Source: Bactrocera neohumeralis (Eukaryota > Arthropoda > Insecta > Diptera > Tephritidae). Taken from it: a stretch of DNA of 64,000 nucleotides. The stretch spans positions 82,954,163 through 83,018,162 of the forward strand of contig NC_065921.1 of NCBI RefSeq assembly GCF_024586455.1, in the 5' to 3' direction. The position numbers were made by a program, and so were the translations under genes. This document shows, in pieces, positions 44,780 to 55,235 of the stretch. The notes under the pieces are model-generated. The model saw only the letters and a list, made by a program, of their open reading frames with translations. It searched no databases and had not been told where the DNA came from. Positions within the stretch are counted from its first letter, which is position 1. Each line of letters starts with the position of its first letter.

Positions 44780-46260
44780 TACATAATACGCTTTCGATTA
44801 ATCGATTAAAATTTGTATCGTAAAAAACCATGATATATGATATTATCATTCGTTTAATGTACAGAAAGCTATAGAGCAGTGAATTCCATAAACTCTCATT
44901 TCGATTAATCGTTTACAATCAATATCGCAGTTAACTCTATAAATTTTTCTATCGATAAATCGATTAAAAACAATAAAGCAGTGATTTATAATTATGATGA
45001 AGTGAATATAATCGATAACGCAGTGTATTCAAAATACTACTCAAACGATTAATCGATTTATAATCGTTATCAAAATTTCGATAAATCGATTGAAGTCAAT
45101 AAAGCAGTGATTTACGATACCTTCTCGCTGTTCCATGTGAATATAATCGATAACGCATTATATTAAAAATACCTTTCAAACGATTATTCGATTCATATCG
45201 ATATCACAATTTCAATAAATCGATTAGAATCAATAAAGCAGTGATTTATGATCAGTTCTCGCTGGAGCACATGAATATATTCAAAATACTTCTCATGCGA
45301 TCAATCGATTCATGTAGCTATTACAATTTTATCAAAAGGCTAATCGTTCGATAAATCGATTAATATTGGTATCGCAGTTTATTGCGTAGACTTATCGTTT
45401 ATTAATCGATTATAATCAATATATAAGTGAATTATACACACTACTCTTTCGACTAATCGATTAAAATCAACGTCGTAGTGAGTTCTACAGAATTTCCCTT
45501 CGATTAGTAGACTGATATCAATAGAGTAATTAATTATATTTCCTTTTGATCAAAATTAAGTAGTTATTTCTATTAATTTCTCTTTCGATTATTATGAATT
45601 TTAAAAATATCTTTTTTTACAAATTGATTATTATGAACTTAATATTGAATTTTATCAAATGTTTTCTCGATTAGAATCAACATTGCAGTGAACTTCATAA
45701 GCTTTTCCTTCAAATAATCGATTAAAATCAATAAAGCAATGATTTAAATTGACCTATTTTTCGGGTCTAATGAGCTAAACTTAATACTGCAAAGAGTTCT
45801 ATAGACGAATAATCAATTGCAACCGCATTGAATTTGATTCACTTTTCTTTCGATTAATCGATTAGAATCAATAAAGCAATGATTTTTTCTCTTTCAAATA
45901 ATTGATTAAACTCAATTTTATAAACTACTTTCGATTAATCGATCCAAATCGATAAATAAATTATTGCTATTGACTTCTCTTGCGATTAATCGATGAAAAT
46001 CATTAAAGCAATGACTTTTATCCAATACAGTAGAGTGTTCTAAACACTTTCTTTGCGATTAATTAATCGATATCACAGATAATTAATCGATTTCAATTTC
46101 GATTAATCGATTAAAATCAATGAAGCAATGATTTTTATTGATCTATGTTTCGATTAGCGTACGAAATTCATTATAGTAGTGTAGTCTACAGACTTTATTT
46201 TCGATTAATTGAATGCTATGGTGAAGAATTATAAAGTCTTTTCGATTTCGATTAATAAAT
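44780..46260 (+). repeat. ATCGAT-rich degenerate tandem array, arm 1
   Basis: Repeating theme TTCGATTAATCGATTAAAAT then CAATAAAGCA-TGATTT, seen for example at 45,715-45,745, 45,850-45,885, 45,982-46,015 and 46,098-46,130 (spacings about 140, 132 and 117). Units are imperfect. Exact TATCGATA occurs at 44,950 and 45,196, and ATCGAT occurs many more times. No coding potential. Confidence 0.85.
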
Positions 46261-47780
46261 GTTACTAAAACTTTTGATTTGAATATATTTTGGATATGAT
46301 TATTAATTTGGGCCATCACTAGATCGTAGTAATCTTACAGTCTTCCATTTTAAGTCATTTAGGCATATTATACCAAAGAAAAAATATTAAGTTCGACTAT
46401 AAGCAGGTGTCAGTATGATTGTATGAGCAAAAATCATACTTCAACCTCGCATTAAAATTCTCTCAGTGTACTTAATTAGCGTTAGGCGCCGCAAAAATGA
46501 ACCGGTTTCACCGCTATACATTTACTTTGCGTCTAACTACTAGTTAATATGGTCAAAAGCTACTAAGTTTACGCTTTATGCATATTTGACTACCGAATTT
46601 TCGGGTATTTTTTATAAGCATACAGATACAAATAGCATATACTTAAAGATATTCGTATTTAATGGCAAATTTCATTGTCTAACGTCGTGTCATTGTACGA
46701 GTTATTGACATTCTAAAATTTTGTAGAGGGTCTTATTAAGTGCTTGCATTATATTATGGACTAGAAGCGAATTTGTTGAAATATAAAAGCATTGCGAATT
46801 GTATTTCTAGCATAACAAATACATACATACATATAAAGTATGTGTGATGCATGAAATTATACTTTTCATTATAGTTCCGGCAACTAATTGAGAGTTCAAA
46901 GTGTTCTAGTTATAATTTATAGGAAATGTTTAGTTAGTTTGCATTAAAGCGGTACGAGTTTGCCGCTGCTTGGCTGTTTTGAGCGGAAAAGTAGCGGTTT
47001 TGCTTAACTTTTATCCCATTATCCCGTCTAATAACTGTAACTTGCTTGAAATTGTTTTTCAATACCGTTAATACTTGTTCAATTTCTGAGTAATTTCAGT
47101 GTTTATCTGATAGGCACTTAATGGTGGCCACTTAAGTACTTAGAAACTTTGCTTAGCTAAGTTTTCTCTACCCATGGACACACATACACACATGTACATC
47201 ATAATTTGTACGTCCATTTGACCAAAAATCGATGTCAAGTATAAATCAATTGCGGATTCTTCGTATTGACATCAATTTAAATGAAAACATGCAAGCATAT
47301 TATATTATATATGTATGTATACATGTACATAAGTACATATGTACATACATATGTGCATGTATGAAATCAGGCAAATAACCCTTTCCAATAGCCCCTAAAC
47401 ATTTGAACAGTCATAAAGACTCACATGGTGTACATACATACATATATGCCTATTATACATACATATTATACATACTACATATAATAGGACATACATACAT
47501 CCATTTATACATATTTCCATATAAACACGCATACCTAAACAATTCAAAAATCATAAAGTTCATGTTCGCTAAGTCGTGGTTTGAAATTGTTTTGGCATTG
47601 ACTTCGCCGCTAGTTCGTTGGCTCTTAAACCACCATGTCATGTTTGTGCAACCGGCTGAGCTTTTTATGCTCTAATTAATGGCTAAAATATAGTTTCACT
47701 GACCAAGAGAATTGGGGTTTTTTCGACTTACGACAGGTTAAGTTCTGCTACGCAGTTGTATAACAGAATTAGGCGGTGAG
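46261..47780. other. Unique sequence between the two ATCGAT arms
   Basis: About 1.5 kb without the array motif. ACATATGTACATACATATG-type microsatellites near 46,815-46,845 and 47,310-47,360, and a CATACATACATA cluster at 47,425-47,520. No gene supported. Confidence 0.55.
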
Positions 47781-49220
47781 TTTTATTGTCGATAAATCGA
47801 TAACGTAGTTATTCAAAAAGCAGAGTTCTATTGTCGATAAATCAATAACACAATTTATTCAAGCGACTTCTCGTGCGATTAATCGTTTAAAATCAGTATG
47901 TCAGTTTCTTGAGTAGATTTATCGTTTATTAATCGATTAATATCGATACAGTAGAGGCCCGCTAATCCGGATCAATTAAAACCGGCCCCTATCCGGAATA
48001 TAAGGAAATCCGGATTACCAAAGACATATCAGAACTATGTATTATGAAAAAATATTTATAAATTTCTGTTTGTTTATTATAACAAATAATACACATGTTC
48101 CAAAAAAAAAAAAAACATAAAAGCGAATGTAGTGAATAATAAACATGTGATCCGGATTAGAGAATACGGATAGAGAATGTCGGTCCGGATTACAAGGGAC
48201 ATAATAGAAATTTTGAATTTTTTAACCCTGTCCGGATTACAGTCTAATCCGGATTAGGCCATGTCCGGATTAGCGGGCCTCTACTGTAACGTAATTCACT
48301 AAATATACTACTAGTTCATTTAAGAAATATTTATCGATACAGACCTTTACTCAATAAACTTCTCGTGCGATAAATCGTTTCAACTCAGTATTACAGTTCA
48401 TTGAGTACACTTATCGTTTATTAATCAACAAATATCGATAGCGCAATGCCCTAAATATACTACATTAATCGATATTAAATTTTATTTAATAGACTTTTCG
48501 CTCGATTGATCGATTAAAATCAGTATCGCAGTTTATTGAGTAGATTTGTAGTTTATTAATCGATTAATATCGATAACATAATTCATTAAATATACTACTA
48601 GACCATTTAATCTATACATATCGATATCGACTATCACTCTTAAACACTTCTCGTTCGATTAATCGATGCATATCGATATAGAAAATTACTTAATATACCT
48701 CTCGTTCAGTTAACCGATTAATATCGGTATTTCAGTTTATTCCAAAGGCATCTTATTCGATGGCTTTTCGTTCCATTAATATTGATATCGCAGTTTATTC
48801 GATAGACTTCTTATTCGATTAGTTGACTAATATCGATATTACAGTTTATCCGATAGACCTCTCGATTGATTAATCGACCGTAAAATCAATATCGGAGTGA
48901 ATAGTAGGCCTTTTGTTCGACTAGAATCGCTGTCGCAGTTTCTTCAAAAGACTTCTCATTCCAATTATTGATTAATATCGATATTACAGTTTATCCGATA
49001 AATATCTCGATCGACTTTTTGTTCGTTTAGAATCGCTATCGCAGTTTATTTAACAGACTTTTTTTCGATTAATCGATAAATATCGCTATTCGCAGTTTTT
49101 TCAATAGACTATTAATCGATTAAAACCACTACAGTAGCAATTTCTAAGAATTTATTTCACTTTTTATTAATCGATTAGTAGCAATATCGAAGTTTATTCA
49201 AAAGACTTCTTCGATTAATA
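47781..49220 (+). repeat. ATCGAT-rich degenerate tandem array, arm 2
   Basis: Units of about 135-145 bp with the theme 'gcagtttattgagtaga' , TTATCGTTTATTAATCGATT, AATATCGATAAC and AATATACTACTAG. Exact TATCGATA occurs at 47,941, 48,332, 48,433, 48,568, 48,619, 48,671, 48,831 and 48,976. A TIR element interrupts it at 47,949-48,286. Confidence 0.87.
47949..48286. mobile_element. 338-bp TIR element (pogo/Tigger-like MITE) with TA target site
   Basis: Ends CAGTAGAGGCCCGCTAATCC and its inverted copy GGATTAGCGGGCCTCTACTG are a perfect match and continue into GGA/TCC. Flanked by TA on both sides (47,947-47,948 and 48,287-48,288). The interior has further TCCGGATTA inverted words but no open frame. 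The CAGTA…CCGCTAATCCGGA type of end is known from pogo/Tigger elements. Confidence 0.9.
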
Positions 49221-50820
49221 AAATAATAATTAGTATTGCTTTCAATAAAATAAGTACTGATTAGAGTAAGGAAATTTTGAGAAGAGAAAGTGATACAATG
49301 CTGTAATGATGCCTAGCATTTAGTAAATCAATTTGCCTTTCTAAATTGATTCTAACGCTCAGCACTTCTTTTTATTGCACCACACAAATAGTGATATTTT
49401 ATCGATTTTTACAACAACGAATTGTTATGTCCATCTCTAATAAATGTGACCAGTTCAATCACCTTCAAAATTTGGTACACCAGATGCAAGCTTTTCACAA
49501 ACATTAATTTTTTTACGATGTGAAAATAAAAAAATTAAATTAAAAATGAAAATTTCGCAACCAAACACTTTAAAGAGCGGCTTGAAGAAAGGAAACAAGC
49601 GAACAATTTCGAAACTTCTATAAAAGCGTAATATTTAAGCATAAATAATTTGCACGTCACACATCTCTTCCGGATATAACAGCAATAGTAAACAAAGAGT
49701 GAATCAGCTAGGGTAAACACCGCGCCCGGATCTCCAAATAAAAACCACACACTTCACACCAAATTGCGCACAGCGTCAGGTACCGTAAGGTTGATTTATT
49801 AACAAACTTTGCACAGATTTATACAGTGGCGTGCCATACGAAAGGGGGTTACAGTAGTTCTGGGCAGAATTTTTGTGAATAATGTATTGCGGGAAGTATA
49901 TGAATTAACATATTACCAGAAACTTAGAAGGTTTTTATCACACAAATCTGCATTGTCAACTAAAATGTAGAGCACAATATATTTTCCCCTCCTCTAATAA
50001 ATTTATCACTACACCACTGCTTTGATCAGAAATTTATAAGATACACAGTGCAGAATTCATAAAAAGGGTACACAACACCACAAAAATGAACTCCGTTGAC
50101 CTCCAAAAACAAGTTCATCAAAGCGAAAAAATAAAACTAATAAAAAAGCGTAATCAAAAATTAAAATATTTGCACAGACAATTTTGTAGGTATCACACCA
50201 AATCCCATTGAGTAACCCGATTGCATTCACAAGTAGCAGACGTAATTGCTATTTAGAAAACACACTGTAAATAAATAACAAAAAATCGAATAGTACAGTT
50301 CATTTCACATACGATTTGAGGCTTGTTTTGAAGATTAAAAAAAAAAAAACAAATATTTCAATGTATTTCTTGCTAGCATGCTAATCTCATTAACATTTCG
50401 AGCAATACTGTCAAGGTCATCGGTCATCTAACGGCAATCACGGGAAGCTGCATAATTTTAGCAGCTATCTGCGATTTCTTTTTTGATCTAATAGTATATA
50501 GAATACTTAAATTGAAAATTCCAGAAGTTGTGTATTTAGAGATAATTGTTTCAGGCAAATCGGTAGATCGTTAACTTTAGTTTAAAATTTTTAGTACCAA
50601 CCTAAACTTTATTGTTGTAGTACGTCCATATTTTTTCGCAGATAGCCTTAGTGTGACCTTTGTGGCTAGAAATAAGTCATACACAGCACTGCTAACGCTT
50701 TTCTTGGACCTCAGAGTCGTAGAAAGCATTTATTCTACGGATGAATCATTCAAAATATCTTCTATGAAGAATTTAGAGTATTCTAGTATTAGGTGGGATA
50801 GGATTGACTGGATTATTGGA
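49221..50820. other. Non-coding sequence
   Basis: No motif-bearing frame. The open frame 49,750-49,535 (minus) is unrecognised. Confidence 0.5.
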
Positions 50821-50823
50821 ACG

Positions 50824-51337
50824 TAACGGGTTTTTCAATAGGGACGACGCTACAAATGTAGAATGATAGGGACAGCAAAAGACGCCATATTTTATTCGGC
50901 TCGTTTGACATTTCAGTAAGGTTTGTGATTGCATCATGAAAAGATATACGATCCAACAACGAGTCGAAAAGGATGCTGAGCGTCTGGTGAAAAAATTAGA
51001 ATCCATTGGCTGAATGGCTTCGTCTATAAGCAAAATATGCGTCATTGGACAGGCAGCAATCCACACGTACTCCATAAATCACCATTGCATCCCAAAAAAT
51101 TAATTTGGCGTGGTTTGGTGCGGTTTATGATGGTCAAGACTGGCACGTCTTTGGACTTCTTCTTCATTTCTTCCGTGATGATATGGATGATCAAGCCACA
51201 CACACGAATGTACTCAATAATAAAATGTTATCTCGCGAAATGGCCCAGTCGATTTGATGCCGTTAGACTATTTCTTGTGGGGCTAGTACGTCAAGTCTAT
51301 GGTCTATGCCAACAAGCCAGCGAGCTAATAGGTGAGC
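50824..51337 (+). mobile_element. Mariner-type element (group B), 5' end and coding pieces
   Basis: The left end TAACGGGTTTTTCAATAGGG at 50,824 matches that at 61,563. The leader is uninterrupted here. Then MKRYTIQQRVE (50,937-50,970), 'ERLVKKLESIG' (50,980-51,010), QNMRHWTGSNPHVLH (51,028-51,075), HPKKLIWRGLVRF (51,082-51,125), a 'MPLDYFLWG' segment (51,258-51,285, third catalytic Asp) and 'VYANKPAS'-like (51,300-51,325). Internal deletions and frameshifts. The 3' end is replaced by repeat C. Confidence 0.82.
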
Positions 51338-51490
51338 TCGAGCGAGCAACTTTTCAAGGCTGCATCTCCTAAACTGTTATTCAGATCAACTAGAGAATTT
51401 AGGGAAATATTCTAGAGATGTTATATTATCAAATAAAACAATAAAAAATGTTGTTTGTTTGAAGCCGTGAAACCCATGTAATCCCTTATA
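51338..51490 (+). repeat. Repeat C, right half
   Basis: CGAGCGAGCAACTTTTCAAG, GCTGCATCTCCTAAACTGTT … AAATATTCTAGAGATGTTAT … CCATGTAATCCCTTATA, colinear with 25,890-26,035. Confidence 0.78.
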
Positions 51491-52865
51491 GAACTGTATG
51501 AAGGGTTTTTAACCTCAAAAAGTAAGGATCTACGTAAAACACGCTGTTTTTTGAAACATAGTAAACATTTTAATAGAGTTTAGGGTATAATAATATCAAA
51601 ACAACAGTTAGGCATTTCTAAATAAAATCTAAACAGCAAACGATTAACTTGAGGAAGGCTACAAAGCAAAATATATGACATTCAGCTGAGGCAGGTGAAT
51701 GCCATACAATGTTGGTGTTGTTGTTATTGTTATTATTACACATAGTTAATTAACCACACTAAGTTGACAAAGGCCAAATAAAACAACCGTCATTTAACAG
51801 TGATTAAAACTAACGCATTATGTAATCGAGACATTCGTTTGGCGAGCCTTTATGAATAATTAAGTATTTAATCTAGGCAAAGACAAGGCAGGTCAAAGCT
51901 TGTCAATGAGGTGTTGAGTAGAAAAACATTTCACATAAAAAAGGGAAGAGTGGCGTGTGTAAATTAAAATCGATAAAACTAGATTGGAGTCAGCGAGATT
52001 GGAGTAAGGAGAAAATGAGCCAAATTAGTGAATGGCCGAAGTAAATAAAGAAAAGTACAGCAATGGGAAAAGACTAACTTTGAAAGCTATAAATATATGA
52101 TAAAACAAAGTGATTGCCGGCTGTGCTAAAGTAACCAATTAATGGTTGTACAGTTCCAAAACAGAGGAGAAAAAATTAAAAAAAGAGAAAAAATTAAAAA
52201 AAAAAAATAAAAATAAAATAAAAAAAGAGAAATAATAACGCCGAAACATGCAAAGTCAGTCAAGCGATAAGCCCAACCAAACTGGAGTAGGTTAACACGA
52301 AAAATACGCGATTCGAACACTGACGTTAGCAATTGTAACTGTGTTCGAAAAAAATGGTATTTAAGTGCCAACAACAAACAATGAGCTCACGCTGCTTTTT
52401 GTCAGCAACAATAACAATTAGATACAGCAATTTAAACCAAATTAGCGACAACAGCGTGGACTTGTCGATTATTTACGGTACAACGGAACGTTATGGAAAA
52501 GAAACATTCAGTAAGGCTGCATGCACACTGAACAGCATGTATACTGACCAGCATGACATTTGGCAGACAAAACTAAAGACTCTCTCTGAGCGCCAAAGCA
52601 ACTGTGATTTTGCTGCAAATTGCACGAGCAAATGTTGGTTAACTGTTGCACTATATATTAATGATATTTTGGTGTGTTTGGTTTAGTTAAACGAAAGTTG
52701 CTTGGTGTTTATTAGAATGCGTCAACTGTTGCTGTGGACAAGACACAGCCTTTCTCTCACTTTTAAGGTTGTGAGTGGGGAAAGTGTTTAATTTAAATGT
52801 TTTGTTTAGAGTTAGGTAACGAAGAAAAACCGAAGCAAAAAAAATATTTACTTTTTAGAAATATT
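51491..52865. other. Non-coding sequence; one unrecognised open frame
   Basis: An open frame of 110 codons at 52,354-52,686 (plus) has no recognisable motif, no clear start context and a high Ser/Thr/Cys content. I do not call it a gene. AAAAT-rich tract at 52,165-52,230. Confidence 0.45.
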
Positions 52866-52869
52866 TACA

Positions 52870-53990
52870 AATTGCAACAAAGTGTTGCATACACTTAGGC
52901 GCTCCGCTGTATTTGGTAAGAAAAGTGATATTGGAACAAGCTAAACTTTATTTTATAATAATTTTAGCAATAATTTGTTCAAATTTCGTATAATTTTAGT
53001 ATATTCCAAAGAAAATATTTGCGAATTTGAAAAAATAAATATATTATAAAATAAAGCGAAAAAATTTTCAAGTAAATATTTTACACTTAAAAAATGTTTT
53101 ATTAACAAAAATAATATTGAAAAACATTAAAAGAATTTAAAAACATTTTTGAAAAAATAATTTTTCTTTTTGTTTTTTTGAACAATTTATACGGATTTAT
53201 TTTGTAATGAATGTTTTATTAAAAAATAATATTGAAAAACAATAAAAGAATTTAAATCCATTTTTGAAAATATTATTTAATTTTTTTTTATTAAAAATAA
53301 TATAAAAATATATTTTTTAAGGAATTTTTTACTAAAAAAATGTAAAAAAATATTTTATTAAAAAAATTAAACATTAAAATTAGATTATACTACAAATAAG
53401 GGTGTTTTTTGAAAACAATAAATTTCACTTAGTTTTTTGGCATATTTAAAGAAAGAATATTTAAAATTTAAAAAAATATTTAAAATTAAAAAAAATATAT
53501 ACATATGTATGTACGTATGTACATGTACAAAAAAAAATTAAATTGAAAAAAATATATATTTAAATTAAAAATATATTTAAATTAAAAAAAAATATTTAAA
53601 ATAAAAATAAAATATTTAAAATTAGAAAAAAATATTTAAAATTAAAAAAACTCCGAAAAATAATTATTAGTACAATCCCTTGATTTTAATAACTCTTTGA
53701 CTTAAATTACTTTAAAATAGTAACAATGTGTTGCATACACTTAGGCGCTTAGCTGTATTTGATAAGAAAAAAAAATAATACTGGAAGAAGCAAAATTTGT
53801 ATTATGATTTTAAAAACTATTTTTTACTTCATGTATTTTTAATATATTCCATAGAAAATATTTAGATACTTTTTAGGTAAATTTGTTTTAATAAAACTAT
53901 TATAAAAATTAAACAAAAAAATTTAAAGCAAATATTTTATACTTACAAAATGAAAACTATTATATTCACATTATTTTTTAGATATTTAAA
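52870..53990 (+). repeat. Direct duplication about 845 bp apart in AT-rich DNA
   Basis: 'gtgttgcatacacttaggcg' with its continuation (GCTGTATTTG-TAAGAAAA … ATATTCCA-AGAAAATATTT) occurs near 52,884 and again near 53,728. The DNA between is A/T low-complexity, including a TACATATGTATGTACG microsatellite near 53,500. Confidence 0.75.
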
Positions 53991-54132
53991 ATTTGGAAAA
54001 AAATATCGAAAAAAAAATCCTTTGATTTAATAACCTTTTTGGAGGAAAATTAAATTGTATGTAGTTAAATTATTATTTTTTAGTAAATATAGAAAATATA
54101 AATTTTTTAACTTCAAAAATTGCTAAAAAATA

Positions 54133-54280
54133 ATCAAGAAAAAATTAGTTTCTTATCTTCAAAAATTGCTAATATTCTTTTTAATTTATAAAAAAAGAAT
54201 AAAATAAAAAATTATCAAGAAAAAATTAGTTTCTTATCTTCAAAAATTGCTAATATTCTTTTTAATTTATAAAAATTTTA
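54133..54280 (+). repeat. Near-identical 81-bp tandem duplication
   Basis: The block beginning ATCAAGAAAAAATTAGTTTC at 54,133 recurs at 54,214 with no visible difference over about 60 bases (through CTTTTTAATTTATAAAAA). Confidence 0.88.
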
Positions 54281-54324
54281 TTAAAAAAATTTGATTTGAA
54301 AATCGACGACAGAGCCAGAAAACT

Positions 54325-55235
54325 AACAAGAAACTCCGTTAACTTTGGCTACACCAAAGCTATAATACCCTTTAAAAGTGCATTCTCTATATCATAAAAG
54401 GATATAAAAAATCTTTATCTTGATTTTAATCGGTCAGTTTGTATGGCAGATATGTGCTATAGTCAACCGATCTGTACGATTTATTCCGAGATAATAGCAT
54501 TAACTTTGAAAATAACTCATGCCGAATTTCATGAAGATATCTCAACAAATAAAAGAGTTTACCACACAAGAATTCGTTTTGGATCGGTCAGTTTGTATGG
54601 CAGCTATATGCTATAGTACTTCGATCTGAACGATTTGTTCGAATTATATGGCATTATCTTTGAAAATAATCCATGCGAAATTTCGTGAAGATATCTCGAC
54701 AGATGAAAAAGTTTTCCATACAAGGACTTGATTTTGACCGATCAGTTTGTATGACAGCTATATGCTATAGTGATCCTATAAGAACGATTTCTTCGGATAT
54801 TGTAGCAATGTTTTAGACAAATGCCCGTGCCAAATTTCGTGAAGATATCTCCACAAATAAACAAGTCTTCTATACAAGGGCTTGATTTTGACCGATCGCT
54901 TTGTATGGCAGCTATATGCTATAGTTATTCGATCTGAACAATTTCTTCAGAGATTGTAGCGCTGCCTTGGAAATGCCGAATTTCGTGATGATATCTCGAT
55001 AAATTAAGAAGTTTTCCATACAAGGGCTTGATTTTGACCGATCAGTTAGTATGTCAACTATATCGTATAGTGATCTGTTTTCGGCGTGTTCAACAAATGT
55101 GCAGCTTCTTGGGTAGAAAAAGGTTTGTGCAAACTTTCAGATCGATATAAGCGGCTAGAGCGCGTATCTCCAACGTCACTTTCTGGGTCTTACAAACTTC
55201 GTGGCAAACTTCACTGTTTAGGGTATTATTAGTTA
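54325..55235 (+). repeat. 154-bp-repeat element, complete, five units
   Basis: 5' module AACAAGAAACTCCGTTAACT then TTGGCTACACCAAAGCTATA and ATACCC (54,325-54,372). Units with TTTGTATGGCA at 54,438, 54,592, 54,746 and 54,900, then a shortened one at 55,046 (spacings 154, 154, 154, 146). The 3' module follows: GTGCAGCTTCTTGGGTAGAA, CTTTCAGATCGATAT, TTTCTGGGTCTTACAAACTT, CGTGGCAAAC and a closing TTTAGGGTAT near 55,231. It is the fullest copy in the window. Confidence 0.92.

Noticed and set aside
44780..49220. Possible CRISPR-like array (regularly repeated ATCGAT words)
   Set aside because: Units are imperfect, the spacing varies, there are no unique spacers of constant length, and the host is an insect.
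52354..52686. 110-codon plus-strand open frame
   Set aside because: No recognisable motif, domain, splice partner or start context. AT-rich flies have many such frames by chance.
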